Assembly (NCBI RefSeq): GCF_014202765.1
Contig: NZ_JACHHN010000001.1
Coordinates: 518,118 to 582,117 of the forward strand
Direction: 5' to 3'
Source: Silvimonas terrae
GTDB taxonomy: Bacteria > Pseudomonadota > Gammaproteobacteria > Burkholderiales > Chitinibacteraceae
Length of the DNA stretch: 64,000 bases
Under the pieces are notes generated by a model, which worked only from the letters and a program-made list of their open reading frames with translations, did not search any database and had not been told where the DNA came from. Made by a program: the position numbers and the translations under genes. The stretch's first letter is position 1; each line of letters starts with the position of its first letter. Positions 17,937 to 27,887 of this stretch are shown here, piece after piece.

Positions 17937-18257
17937 ATGAAAGTAGTGAGTTTGCTGGTCACCGGCCTGGTGCTGGTTGGCGCGAGTTATGTGGCCGGGG
18001 CGGTCGATGGCGTGCCGCCGCCGTCAATGAATGACAGCGACTGGAGTGCGTCTGCGCCGCAAGGCCGGTGCGGGCCGCCGCCGGCTCTGAAAGACGATGG
18101 TGATAGCACGGTTGAGTCTGGCCAGCACGGTCATCGTGGCCCGCCGCCAGATGGCCCGGGTGGTCCAAATGATTCTGGTCGCAGCGGCAAGCACCGGCCG
18201 CCGCCGAAAGAGGCGTCTGGTCCACCGCCAGCGCCGCAAGGATGCGGTATGCAGTGA
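17937..18257 (+). CDS. small secreted proline-rich protein
   Basis: 106 aa. An N-terminal signal peptide (MKVVSLLVTGLVLVGASYVAGA) is followed by a disordered region with repeated GPPP or RPPP blocks and two Cys (one in GRCGPPP, one near the end in GCGMQ). ATG 17937 has AGGG six bases upstream; ATG 17931 is a possible alternative. Not recognised as a named family. A terminator follows at 18323. The protein composition and correct signal peptide support a real gene despite low complexity. Confidence 0.6.
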   Translation: MKVVSLLVTGLVLVGASYVAGAVDGVPPPSMNDSDWSASAPQGRCGPPPALKDDGDSTVESGQHGHRGPPPDGPGGPNDSGRSGKHRPPPKEASGPPPAPQGCGMQ

Positions 18258-18322
18258 GAGTTGCATACCTCATGTCAGGAGTAGTCTTTCCTGGGGATTG
18301 GTGTCATAGCCCGACACCTTTG

Positions 18323-18354
18323 GGCCGTCAGCTGCAAAGCTGACGGCCTTTTTT
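18323..18354 (+). terminator. rho-independent terminator
   Basis: GGCCGTCAGC, loop, GCTGACGGCC and six T. Placed after the proline-rich protein gene and before the convergent ChbG gene. Confidence 0.88.
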
Positions 18355-18362
18355 GCTGGGGC

Positions 18363-19265
18363 TCAACGCAGCATGGCGTCGCGGATTTCGCGCATGCCAA
18401 TCAGCTTGAAACCGCGTTCCTCAACCGCCCGGCCAAACTCGTCACTGCCCAGCAGCAGCCGGTCTGCTACCCGGGTTGCCACGTCGGGAGCCAGGGTACG
18501 CAGTTCTGGCGTGTCATCGGCGGGGTGACCGACCAGCACATGCACGCCAGCCTCACGGCTATCGAGCCATTCACAGGCAAAAGCCAGCCGCTCTTTTTGT
18601 GCCAGTTGCTTGTTGAATGGCAGGCCGGCAAAGCTGTCTACCAATACGGTTTTACCCGTTGCGGCGGCTTGCTGGAACTGCTGGGCGACGGCTTCGCCTT
18701 CTGCCAGCGGGATCACGCACATGTCTGCCACGGTCTGGCCATCGACATCCGGGATCAGGGTAGGCACGCCGTTTTGCGCTGCCAGATCAAGGTAAATGGG
18801 CATCAACGCCGGGTGATACAGCGTGAGCATATGGCTGTCCACGTGGGTGATATCCACCCCGAACTGGCGGGCACGGGCAATCTGCGCGGCCAGTTCCCTG
18901 TGTGCGGCGGCAGGGTCGCCCTTCAGGTGTGTGGGGCGGGCCAGGTTGTGAAAATACCCTTGTTCATCCACCAGCCCGCTGGCCGGGTCATGTGTGGTCA
19001 GCGGGGCCCAGCGATAGCGCTGGCGTTCTGAGTTGAGCGTCAAATGCACACCCAGATCGGCCTTGCTGCCCAGTTTGCTGGCCATTTCTGCGGCATACGG
19101 AAACCAGCTGCACGGCACCATGGTAGAGGCCGAACTCAACAGACCCGTGTTCACCAGCGCCTCCCAGGCGCTGACGGTGGCCTCGCACATGCCCACGTCG
19201 TCGGCATGGGTGATCAGAAGGCGATCATTGGCGCTGAACCCCAGTTTTTCCTGCAAGGTGCTCAT
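18363..19265 (-). CDS. ChbG/HpnK-family (YdjC) carbohydrate deacetylase
   Basis: 300 aa polysaccharide-deacetylase-like TIM-barrel enzyme. Motifs include LITHADDVGMCE (metal Asp pair) and ITHVDSHMLTLYHP (metal His). The family removes acetyl groups from chitooligosaccharides (ChbG) or hopanoid intermediates (HpnK). ATG 19265 has GGAG six bases upstream; the frame is open for 115 more codons without a ribosome site. A chitin role is plausible because a GH18 chitinase lies 9 kb away, but they are not in one operon. Confidence 0.82.
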   Translation of the reverse strand: MSTLQEKLGFSANDRLLITHADDVGMCEATVSAWEALVNTGLLSSASTMVPCSWFPYAAEMASKLGSKADLGVHLTLNSERQRYRWAPLTTHDPASGLVDEQGYFHNLARPTHLKGDPAAAHRELAAQIARARQFGVDITHVDSHMLTLYHPALMPIYLDLAAQNGVPTLIPDVDGQTVADMCVIPLAEGEAVAQQFQQAAATGKTVLVDSFAGLPFNKQLAQKERLAFACEWLDSREAGVHVLVGHPADDTPELRTLAPDVATRVADRLLLGSDEFGRAVEERGFKLIGMREIRDAMLR

Positions 19266-19442
19266 GGTGACTCCGGTGTAAAGGACAGACGCGGCCAGTA
19301 TAGGGCGCGGTTCTGGCCGCCGGATCAAAGGGCGCAATATCGGCAAACCGGGTCTGATAGCGTGAATGGTTACGTGTCGCGGTGTTGCCATCGGCATATG
19401 ATCAAGTGCTTGATTAGCAACAATAGTTTTATGGTTAACGTC

Positions 19443-19574
19443 ATGAAAATCTTGCGCAATCTCATTGCTATTGCCCTTATTGCATCTACCCTGGCCGGTT
19501 GTGTCACCACCGCCGTGCTGACCGAAGGCGGCAACAATCGTCGTCAGGAAATTGGTCGCCAGATTGGCATCTGA
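19443..19574 (+). CDS. very small lipoprotein
   Basis: 43 aa starting MKILRNLIAIALIAS with a lipobox LAGC, so the mature peptide is only about 25 residues (CVTTAVLTEGGNNRR and a short tail). Similar entericidin-size lipoproteins exist, but I recognise no family. The ribosome site is weak and an alternative ATG lies at 19431. Confidence 0.5.
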   Translation: MKILRNLIAIALIASTLAGCVTTAVLTEGGNNRRQEIGRQIGI

Positions 19575-19650
19575 CCGACCGCCCACTGCGCGCAAACCCC
19601 GCATTGACATGGCATAAGCTGCTGTCTACATTGCCCATCAGCCAATCAAT

Positions 19651-19845
19651 GCCGGGCAGGAGAGACCACTGTGGAGCTTGTTCACAAGCTGCCGGACGTG
19701 GCGCCGAAGGGGTATCGCCCTGAAAACTCTCAGGCAAAAGAACTGCACGGCAATCTGGCACTCTGGAGAGTGAGTCTGCCGACTCCGCCGAAGAAGCAAG
19801 GCCGCACGCGGCCGTAATCTCTCAGGCACCAAGGACAGAGGGGGC
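19651..19845 (+). ncRNA. tandem glycine riboswitch (gcvT motif)
   Basis: Two consecutive aptamers. The first has GGCAGGAGAGACC, GCCGAAGGGGTATCGCC, CTGAAAACTCTCAGGCAAAA and closes with GAACTGC. The second has CTCTGGAGAGTG, CGCCGAAGAAGCAAGG and AATCTCTCAGGCACCAAGGACAG. These are the hallmark conserved blocks. It precedes the serine dehydratase start by about 90 bp, so glycine probably switches on serine breakdown. Confidence 0.93.
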
Positions 19846-19935
19846 AACACACGGCTGGCGCCGGGTGGTCCCTTTGTCGCGCCAGCCCCTCTACACCAGA
19901 CCGATGCCAGCCGTCGGTCATGCAGGGCAGGGCCT

Positions 19936-21336
19936 ATGGCAATCAGCGTTTTCGACCTCTTCAAAGTGGGCATCGGCCCATCCAGTTCTCACACGGTGGG
20001 CCCCATGCGCGCCGCGCGGCAGTTTGTGCAAAGGCTGGCGAAGGACGGCACGCTGGCGCAAGTGAACAGCATCAGGGCCGAACTGTATGGTTCATTGGGT
20101 GCCACCGGGAAAGGCCACGGCTCTGATGTGGCCGTGATGCTGGGTTTTTGTGGCGAAGAACCCGACACGGTGGATGTCGATAGCGTACCCGCGCGCATCG
20201 CCACCATTCGCGCCGCGCAACAGATTGATCTGTTGGGCGAGCACCGCGTCACGTTTCGCGAGCCGGAACACCTGATGCTGCACAAGCGCAAAGCCCTGCC
20301 GTATCACCCCAATGGCATGATTTTTGAGGCATTCGACGCTGCCGGCAACAGCCTGTCGCGGCGCGCGTATTTCTCTGTTGGCGGTGGTTTTATTGTGGAT
20401 GAAGCCGCCATTGAGGCTGGCTTTACCCCGCCCGATGTCACCCGGTTACGTCACCCGTTTGCCACCGCAGCCCAACTGTTGGCGCTGTGTGCGCAAGAAG
20501 GCAAACCTGTCAGCCAGATCATGCTGGAAAACGAGTTGGCCTGGCGCGATGAAGCCACTATCCGCAAGGGTTTGCTGGCGATCTGGCAGGTGATGCAGGA
20601 CTGCGTAAAACGCGGTTGCGAACGTGAAGGCGTGCTGCCCGGCGGCATGAAAGTCAAACGCCGGGCTGCGCAGTTATACCGCAAGCTCACCAGCACGCCC
20701 GAAGCAGGGCTTTCTGACCCATTGACCGTGATGGATTGGGTCAACCTGTACGCGCTGGCCGTCAACGAAGAAAACGCTGCGGGCGGCCGCGTGGTGACCG
20801 CTCCCACCAACGGTGCTGCCGGCATCATCCCGGCGGTGCTGCATTACTACGCGCGCTTTGTGCCCGCCGCGACGGAAGAAGGCATCGTCCGCTTCATGCT
20901 CACGGCCGGCGCAATTGGCATTCTGTTCAAGCTCAACGCCTCGATCTCTGGCGCAGAAGTGGGTTGCCAGGGCGAAGTGGGCTCGGCTTGTTCCATGGCG
21001 GCAGGCGCACTGGCAGAGGTGCTGGGCGGTACGCCACAACAAGTAGAAAACGCGGCGGAAATTGGCATGGAACACAACCTGGGGCTGACTTGTGATCCGG
21101 TGGGCGGATTAGTCCAGGTGCCGTGTATCGAGCGCAATGCCATGGCGGCGGTGAAAGCCATCAACGCCGCACGGATGGCGTTACGGGGCGACGGTAGTCA
21201 TTTTATTTCGCTGGACCGGGTGATCCGCACCATGCGGGAGACGGGGCGGGATATGCACACCAAATACAAGGAAACGGCCCGTGGCGGGTTGGCGATTGAG
21301 ATTGTTGAAGTGCCGGTGAATATTGTGGAGTGTTAG
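19936..21336 (+). CDS. sdaA: L-serine ammonia-lyase (single-chain, Fe-S)
   Basis: 466 aa enzyme converting L-serine to pyruvate and ammonia. The start [20 protein letters not shown] is family-typical. The C-terminal alpha domain holds the [4Fe-4S] cysteines in [19 protein letters not shown] and [18 protein letters not shown]. Length matches the fused alpha-beta enzymes of Gram-negatives. The only upstream regulatory element seen is the tandem glycine riboswitch, linking it to glycine/serine overflow. Confidence 0.95.
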   Translation: MAISVFDLFKVGIGPSSSHTVGPMRAARQFVQRLAKDGTLAQVNSIRAELYGSLGATGKGHGSDVAVMLGFCGEEPDTVDVDSVPARIATIRAAQQIDLLGEHRVTFREPEHLMLHKRKALPYHPNGMIFEAFDAAGNSLSRRAYFSVGGGFIVDEAAIEAGFTPPDVTRLRHPFATAAQLLALCAQEGKPVSQIMLENELAWRDEATIRKGLLAIWQVMQDCVKRGCEREGVLPGGMKVKRRAAQLYRKLTSTPEAGLSDPLTVMDWVNLYALAVNEENAAGGRVVTAPTNGAAGIIPAVLHYYARFVPAATEEGIVRFMLTAGAIGILFKLNASISGAEVGCQGEVGSACSMAAGALAEVLGGTPQQVENAAEIGMEHNLGLTCDPVGGLVQVPCIERNAMAAVKAINAARMALRGDGSHFISLDRVIRTMRETGRDMHTKYKETARGGLAIEIVEVPVNIVEC

Positions 21337-21385
21337 GTTGGTGAGTTGCTGCTTGCCTGACCTTTTGCTGGTGCGTGCCAGTTCG

Positions 21386-21488
21386 TAGCCCGGATGGAGG
21401 CCATCGGGCCGGGAATCCGGGGGCTGGTTTAAATTGTGGGGGGTAGTTAGTGCGTAGGGTGGATTCGGAGCGGTAGCGGCAATCCACC
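21386..21488. repeat. GTAGCCCGGAT and GTAGGGTGG palindromes
   Basis: One GTAGCCCGGAT...GGAATCCGGGG unit (21386-21424) and one GTAGGGTGGATT unit (21454-21488), side by side before composite copy 4, the same order as at 31992-32075. Confidence 0.72.
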
Positions 21489-21513
21489 ATGGTTGGCTTG
21501 CTACATGAACCGC

Positions 21514-22377
<864 letters not shown>

Positions 22378-22394
22378 CCCCAATCAACCCCGGA

Positions 22395-23048
22395 CTAAAT
22401 CAACGTCCGATACCCCTCCACAATCACCGTCACCGCAAAATACGCAAACAACACCGCAGAAAACGCATTGCAGTACAGTGCCAGCTTGTGCCCAATCAAA
22501 TGCCGCCCTTTGCCCGCCAGCACGGCCAGAAACGCCGACCATGCCAGGCCACCGGCAAAGAACCCGCCCAGGAATAGCGCGTTCATCAGCGCAGAGCCGT
22601 CCGTGGCTTGGGCAATGATCGCCCCACCTACTGCGGCGTACCACAGCAACGCGGTGGGCGAGGCCAGCGCCATGCCCAGACCGCGCAAAAATTCCACCCG
22701 GGGCGACCAGGCTTGCGCTTCGGCGGCGGCATCATAGTCTGGCGCTTCTTGTTGACGGCGGGATTCGGCCAGCGCGGCTTTGGCCATTTTCCAGGTGAGC
22801 CACAGCAACAACGCGCCACCGCCCAGCCACAACACCCAACGCACAGCAGTGAACTGAAACAAGACCGCAAGACCAAAGAGGGAGAGTGCCGCGTAGGTGA
22901 TATCGCCAAAGCACGAGCCCAGCCCCAGCATGAAGGCAGGGCGCACGCCGGCGCGGATGCCGGTGTTGATCAGTGCGGTGTTGACGATACCAATATCCAG
23001 ACACAGCGAAAGAGACAGCAGAAAACCTTTAAGCAGAACAGCCAGCAT
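22395..23048 (-). CDS. LysE/RhtB-family amino-acid exporter
   Basis: 217 aa with about six hydrophobic helices. The family pattern is visible: an N-terminal helix with DIGIVNTALINTGIRAG, then GLGSCFGD, and ALASPTALLWYAAVGG in the middle. It exports amino acids such as lysine, threonine or homoserine lactone; the substrate is unknown. ATG 23048 starts the first helix. An upstream extension in frame would add a non-hydrophobic leader. Confidence 0.82.
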   Translation of the reverse strand: MLAVLLKGFLLSLSLCLDIGIVNTALINTGIRAGVRPAFMLGLGSCFGDITYAALSLFGLAVLFQFTAVRWVLWLGGGALLLWLTWKMAKAALAESRRQQEAPDYDAAAEAQAWSPRVEFLRGLGMALASPTALLWYAAVGGAIIAQATDGSALMNALFLGGFFAGGLAWSAFLAVLAGKGRHLIGHKLALYCNAFSAVLFAYFAVTVIVEGYRTLI

Positions 23049-23268
23049 GATGTGATGGAGCGTGACGGGAGCGGGAAGGCGGTCACTATACGCCGCCCCA
23101 CGTTGCCACCCAAGACGGCCTGGCAGAACAGGTTTATCTGCAACAGGTATGGTCAAACCGCGTCGCAAGCAAATATCGCAGTCCCGGTCAGCAGATTAAT
23201 GAATACCTTTTTTAGAGGTGGGCTTCTACACTGCTCGCCAATGTCATGCGCAACCCATGGAGAACACC

Positions 23269-24249
23269 GTGCAACAACGTCAGTTTGGTAATACCGGTCG
23301 CAGCGTTTCTGAAATCGGCTTTGGCGCGTGGGCCATTGGCGGTAGCTGGGGCGATGTGTCTGACAAAGATGCTGAGGCCGCACTGCACGCCGCGCTGGAT
23401 GCCGGCGTTAATTTTCTGGATACCGCCGATGTCTACGGCGATGGCCGCTCAGAGCGCCTGATTGCCCGCGTGCTCAAACAACGCGGTCGGGATGGCATCA
23501 TGGTGGCGACCAAGGCCGGCCGCAAGATCAACCCGCACGTGTCAGCCGGTTATACGCCGCAGGTGCTGGAACAGTACATTGACGATTCATTGCGCAATCT
23601 GGAAGTCGATGCGCTGGATCTGGTGCAACTGCATTGTCCGCCGACCGACGTCTTCTACCGGCCGGAGATCTTTGAAGCGCTGGACAAGCTCGTGACCAAA
23701 GGCAAACTCAAGGCTTATGGCGTCTCGGTCGAGAAAGTGGAAGAGGCCATCAAGGCGCTGGAGTTTCCGATCAGCAGCGTACAGATCATCTTTAACATGT
23801 TCCGTCAGCGTCCGGCCGAGCATTTCTTTGCTCGCGCCAGGGCGCAGCACGTCGCCATCATTGCGCGCGTGCCGCTGGCCAGTGGTTTGCTGACCGGCAA
23901 GCTCAGTGCCAGCAGCCAGTTTGCCGCGGAAGATCATCGCAACTTCAACCGGCATGGCGAAGCATTTGATGTGGGCGAGACGTTCTCTGGCGTGCCCTAT
24001 GAAACCGGCCTCAAAGCCGTGGACGCGTTGCGTAATGTGATTGGTGATGTGCCCATGGCGCAAATGGCATTGCGCTGGATTCTGATGTTCGACGCCATTA
24101 CCGTGGCCATCCCCGGCGCCAAAAATCCGACTCAGGCCGCCAGCAATGCCGCTGCAGCCCACCTGCCCGCACTGACCGACGCGCAAATGAGTGCGGTGGC
24201 GGATATCTACACGCAATACATCAAGCCGCACGTGCATCAGCGCTGGTAA
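23269..24249 (+). CDS. aldo/keto reductase
   Basis: 326 aa NADPH-dependent oxidoreductase. The catalytic tetrad is visible as Asp and Tyr in FLDTADVYGDG, Lys in MVATKAG and His in LVQLHCPP. The C-terminal AVAIPGAKNPTQAASN binds the cofactor phosphate. GTG 23269 is chosen because GGAGA lies six bases upstream; ATG 23257 would add four residues. Substrate unknown. It converges on the MFS gene with a shared terminator. Confidence 0.88.
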   Translation: MQQRQFGNTGRSVSEIGFGAWAIGGSWGDVSDKDAEAALHAALDAGVNFLDTADVYGDGRSERLIARVLKQRGRDGIMVATKAGRKINPHVSAGYTPQVLEQYIDDSLRNLEVDALDLVQLHCPPTDVFYRPEIFEALDKLVTKGKLKAYGVSVEKVEEAIKALEFPISSVQIIFNMFRQRPAEHFFARARAQHVAIIARVPLASGLLTGKLSASSQFAAEDHRNFNRHGEAFDVGETFSGVPYETGLKAVDALRNVIGDVPMAQMALRWILMFDAITVAIPGAKNPTQAASNAAAAHLPALTDAQMSAVADIYTQYIKPHVHQRW

Positions 24250-24262
24250 ACCGGCATGCCAG

Positions 24263-24289
24263 CGGCGGGGACGGTCCCCCGCCCTTTTT
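24263..24289. terminator. terminator between convergent genes
   Basis: GGCGGGG, ACGG-type loop, CCCCCGCC followed by five T. Serves the aldo/keto reductase gene; may act on the opposite strand too. Confidence 0.75.
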
Positions 24290-24301
24290 GCTGGCCGGAT
24301 C

Positions 24302-25537
24302 CTAGTGCGCAACGGCGAGTGGCTTGGCTTGCAAGCTGCGCAGCCGCAGTGCCACAGCCAGGCTGATCAGCACGATGAACACCAGCGCGGCGCACACACC
24401 GGTCCACTGGTCGGCCGCCCAGAACAGGCCGGTGAGCGAACCCACCAGGCTGGAGCCCAGGTAGTACGCGCTCAAGTACAGGGACGCCCCCAGCGCTTTG
24501 GCCGGGCCGGCGCGGCGGCCTACCCAGCTACTGGCGACTGTGTGCCCGCCAAAGAAGGCAAAGGTGAACATGGCAATGCCGACAATCACCAGCGGCAACC
24601 AGTTTGACAAGGTCAGCAGCAGGCCGGCCAGCATCAGCACTTTCATGCCCCACAAGACGTGGCGACGACCGATTTTGTCTGCCATCTTGCCAGACCAGGC
24701 CGAGGCAAACGTGCCGACCAGATACAGCGTAAAGATCATGCCGATGGTGGAGTCAGACAGATTGAACGGCGCCCGTTCCAGCCGGAAACCCATGTAGTTG
24801 TACAAGCTCACAAAGCAGCCCATCAGCGCAAAACCGGTGAAAAACAGCCAGGGTAAGCCGGCATCGCCAAACAGCCCCTGGATGGCTTGCCACAAGGCTT
24901 TGCGGCCGGCCGCGCTGGTTGGCAAGGCCCGCGCGCTAAAGTGCTGCGATTTGGGCAAAAAGCGCCAGAACACAAAAGCGGCAATCAACCCCAATGCACC
25001 GACGAAACCCGCCGCAGCGCGCCAGGTGAAGAAATCAGCCACCCAGGCGCTGGTCAGGCGACCACTCATGCCACCCAGGGCGGTGCCGGCGATATACAAA
25101 CCCATGGACGACCCCAGCGACAGCGGGTCGATCTCTTCGGCCAGATAAGCCATAGCGACGGCGGGCAAGCCAGCAAGCACCACGCCACACAAAATCCGGA
25201 AGACCAGCAAACTGCCAAAACCCGGGGCGAAGGCGCTCAACAGGGTAAGCACGGCGGCAGCAAACATGGCCGTACACATCACCGGTTTGCGGCCAAAGCG
25301 ATCGGAAATGAAACTGGCCGGAATCAAGGCCAGTGCCAGGCCACCGGTAGAAATCGATAACGCCACGCTACTGGCGGCCGGGCTCAAACCGAAGACGCGG
25401 GAGAACAGCGGCAACAAGGGTTGCACCCAGTACAACAACCAGAAGGTGGAAAAACCGCCCAGAAACAAGGCGATATTGGTACGGCGATAAGCCGGGGTAC
25501 CGGCTTTGATGAGGGCGACTGCAGTGGGGTCTTGCAT
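24302..25537 (-). CDS. MFS transporter (YnfM-like)
   Basis: 411 aa with twelve predicted helices. The MFS signature appears as SDRFGRKPV after helix 2 and again in the second half as ADKIGRRHV. Probably an inner-membrane drug or metabolite exporter. It is divergent from a LysR regulator whose start is about 100 bp away, the usual arrangement for a LysR-controlled transporter. Confidence 0.88.
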   Translation of the reverse strand: MQDPTAVALIKAGTPAYRRTNIALFLGGFSTFWLLYWVQPLLPLFSRVFGLSPAASSVALSISTGGLALALIPASFISDRFGRKPVMCTAMFAAAVLTLLSAFAPGFGSLLVFRILCGVVLAGLPAVAMAYLAEEIDPLSLGSSMGLYIAGTALGGMSGRLTSAWVADFFTWRAAAGFVGALGLIAAFVFWRFLPKSQHFSARALPTSAAGRKALWQAIQGLFGDAGLPWLFFTGFALMGCFVSLYNYMGFRLERAPFNLSDSTIGMIFTLYLVGTFASAWSGKMADKIGRRHVLWGMKVLMLAGLLLTLSNWLPLVIVGIAMFTFAFFGGHTVASSWVGRRAGPAKALGASLYLSAYYLGSSLVGSLTGLFWAADQWTGVCAALVFIVLISLAVALRLRSLQAKPLAVAH

Positions 25538-25638
25538 GATATTGCCTGGGCGTACGCATGTGACAGCAAAAGCTTATGCTCGCGCTGACTGCCAGTCCAA
25601 TATATATTTATGCATGTTTTGATATGTTTGAGATATCA
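25538..25638. promoter_or_regulatory. divergent MFS/LysR promoter region
   Basis: 101 bp between divergent starts. It is AT-rich near the LysR gene (ATATATATTTATGCATG, then GATATGTTTGAGATATC), where a LysR box of the T-N11-A type would be expected. No single operator can be fixed by eye. Confidence 0.4.
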
Positions 25639-26526
25639 ATGGAACTACGACATCTACGTTATTTTGTCGCCGTCGCTGAAGAACTGCACTTCACCCGTGC
25701 CGCAGAAAAACTGCATATTGGCCAGCCGCCGTTAAGCCAGCAAATCCAGGCGCTGGAGGCCGAACTGGGCGTTGAACTGTTTGCCCGCAGCCGGCGCAAA
25801 GTAGCACTGACGCCGGCGGGCGAGCGTTTCTTGCTGCGGGCTCGCAGTATCTTGCAACAGGCCACTGATGCGGCTGAAGACGCGCGCCGTGCCGCACGCG
25901 GAGAAGTCGGGGAGCTGGTCATCGGCTTTACGCCGTCGCTGCCGTTCACCAGCTTTCTGCCCCGGTTGATCTACCGGTTCCGCCAGCGCTACCCGCATGT
26001 ACGGCTTAATTTGCTGGAAATGATGACCGTGCAACAAATGGCGGCGGTGGCGGATGGCACGCTGGATATCGGCATGGTGCGTTCCACCGACATGCAAGTG
26101 CCGGATAACGTGGTACTGCGGCATCTGGCGGATGACCCCATGCTGGTGGCGCTGCGGGATGATCATCCGCTGGCGGGGCAAAGCGCTATTGGTCTGGCCC
26201 AACTGGCGCAGGAACCCTTTGTGATGTACCCGGAATCAGCGGGTACCGGTATTTATCGGCAGGTGCTGCGGCTGTGTGATCTTGCCGGGTTTGTGCCAGA
26301 GGTGGTGCAGGAAGCGCGGGAAGGCACCACGCTGATCGGCCTGGTGGCCGCCGGGCTGGGCGTCAGTATCTTGCCGGCGCCCCTGGCGTGCGTGAAGGTG
26401 GAAGGCGTGTGCTATCTGCCGTTAACCGATGCGGGGGCCACTACCAGCGCCTCACTGGCGACGCGTGCCCAAAACACGTCGCCGCTGGTCGCCAATTTTG
26501 CGGCTTTGCTGGAAGGGGCGGACTGA
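25639..26526 (+). CDS. LysR-family transcriptional regulator
   Basis: 295 aa. Residues 1-60 are the helix-turn-helix (MELRHLRYFVAVAEELHF, then GQPPLSQQIQALEAELG). The remainder is the two-lobed inducer-binding domain with FTPSLPFTSFLPRLI. It resembles the BenM/CatM group. ATG 25639 is the conserved start; the longer upstream frame adds an unrelated leader. It probably controls the divergent MFS gene and itself. Confidence 0.88.
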   Translation: MELRHLRYFVAVAEELHFTRAAEKLHIGQPPLSQQIQALEAELGVELFARSRRKVALTPAGERFLLRARSILQQATDAAEDARRAARGEVGELVIGFTPSLPFTSFLPRLIYRFRQRYPHVRLNLLEMMTVQQMAAVADGTLDIGMVRSTDMQVPDNVVLRHLADDPMLVALRDDHPLAGQSAIGLAQLAQEPFVMYPESAGTGIYRQVLRLCDLAGFVPEVVQEAREGTTLIGLVAAGLGVSILPAPLACVKVEGVCYLPLTDAGATTSASLATRAQNTSPLVANFAALLEGAD

Positions 26527-26532
26527 CCCGCT

Positions 26533-27726
26533 TCAGGTGGCGTTGCTACCGCTGGCGCTACCCGCATCCCCGCCCAGATTGCCCACCGCCACATTGAGGG
26601 TGGCAGCGCCGGTACTGCCCCCTTCGGCGAGCTTGACCGCATCCTTGATCGCCGATTCCGCCCCCTGGATATCCTTGTTCTTGCCGCGCAGGTGCATTTT
26701 CACCAGCGCAACCAGTTGCTGCAGGCTGCGCGCCACTTCTTCGACCAGGGCTTTGTCGCTGGCGCTCATATTGCCGCCATTGCTGCCGGAACCCGGAATT
26801 TTGAAGTTGGCACTCCCGCCCGGTTTGCTGGCCGTATTGGCGGCCTGGGCTGCGGTTTGCGCCAGTTGCTGGGCATCTTGTGCTGCTGCGTTGGCATCGG
26901 TCTTGTCGCTGGCGCCGGATTGGTCGGCCGCCGTAGATTTAGCGTCCGGGCTTCCCGCAGTCCCGGTGGTGGTGTCTGCGCTGCCGTTTTGCGTATCTGG
27001 AGTCGCCGGGGCACTGGTGTCGGCGGACGCCTGCGCTTGCACAGCACTCGCTGTATCCGCGCTGCTGGATGAGTCTTCGCTGGCGGGCTGATCGCCATGA
27101 TCACCACTGCTGGATGTGTCCGCACTGGCCTGGGCTTGCGCGGCGGCGTTGGCGCTACTGCTGCCGGCATCCGCAGAGCCCGTGGCAGAGGGCGCGGCAG
27201 ACGCGCCGCTTGAACTGTTGAACTGAATACTCATCCCGCCGCCCGCTGATGGTCCACCGCCATCGCTTCCTGCCAGATCGGCCGCGGCGGACTTTAACTG
27301 CGCCGCCAGCATTTTCAGTACGGCTGCCATGGCTTTGGCCGCACGCGGGTTGAGCGCAATCGCGGCCTTCTTCATGGCTTCAATCTGGCTTTTAAGCCGG
27401 TTCAAACGTGCCCGCGCCGCATTTTTGCGTTGTGATCCGGCGCTGGGGATATTGCCCAGCTTTTGCAGGATCGACGACATGGGTGAGGAGGAGGGGGCGG
27501 CCACACTGTTGGCCGGGCGGTAGGTGAGGGACTGGCGTAGCGCGCTCAGGTCGATCATCACCAGGCTGGATGACGACTTTGTATCTGCCTGTTTCTCGTC
27601 CTGTGTGGCTTGTTCAGCATCGGCAGCTTGTTGGGCTTTGAGCTGGTCGGCCTGGCTCAAGCCCTGGCTTGCCGGGCCGCTTAATGACACGCGGACGCTC
27701 ACGCCGATATTGGAGAGTAGAGTCAT
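26533..27726 (-). CDS. Ala/Ser-rich low-complexity protein, unknown
   Basis: 397 aa, no clear signal peptide (MTLLSNIGVSVRVSLSG). Three parts: residues about 85-170 are helical and basic (RKNAARARLNRLKSQIEAM, then an Ala-rich stretch); about 175-320 is a disordered Ala/Ser/Asp/Thr region with repeated QAQASADTS units; about 330-397 is helical (VEEVARSLQQLVALVKM) followed by a Gly-rich tail. Neighbours do not explain it. The layout recalls secreted or surface-associated proteins, but no function is assigned. Confidence 0.65.
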   Translation of the reverse strand: MTLLSNIGVSVRVSLSGPASQGLSQADQLKAQQAADAEQATQDEKQADTKSSSSLVMIDLSALRQSLTYRPANSVAAPSSSPMSSILQKLGNIPSAGSQRKNAARARLNRLKSQIEAMKKAAIALNPRAAKAMAAVLKMLAAQLKSAAADLAGSDGGGPSAGGGMSIQFNSSSGASAAPSATGSADAGSSSANAAAQAQASADTSSSGDHGDQPASEDSSSSADTASAVQAQASADTSAPATPDTQNGSADTTTGTAGSPDAKSTAADQSGASDKTDANAAAQDAQQLAQTAAQAANTASKPGGSANFKIPGSGSNGGNMSASDKALVEEVARSLQQLVALVKMHLRGKNKDIQGAESAIKDAVKLAEGGSTGAATLNVAVGNLGGDAGSASGSNAT

Positions 27727-27835
27727 GATGGGGTGCGATTGGTTTTTTATATAGTGAATGTATCGGCATGTATCGATCGAACTTAAGGGTGGTGAAAGGG
27801 AAAAACATCCACGATGGCCTGCGCGCGCTGGCATA

Positions 27836-27866
27836 AAAAAACGCCCCGTTCCCGGGGCGTTTTTCA
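27836..27866 (-). terminator. terminator of the chitinase gene
   Basis: On the minus strand, AAAAACGCCCCGGGAACGG-type stem followed by seven T. It ends transcription from the chitinase before the promoter of the Ala/Ser-rich gene. Confidence 0.88.
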
Positions 27867-27887
27867 TTCAGACACAACGTCAGTTCA

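Noticed and set aside
23050-23268. Longer start for the LysE-type exporter and the aldo/keto reductase
   Set aside because: Upstream extensions encode no conserved residues and have no ribosome sites; the chosen starts match the family N-termini.
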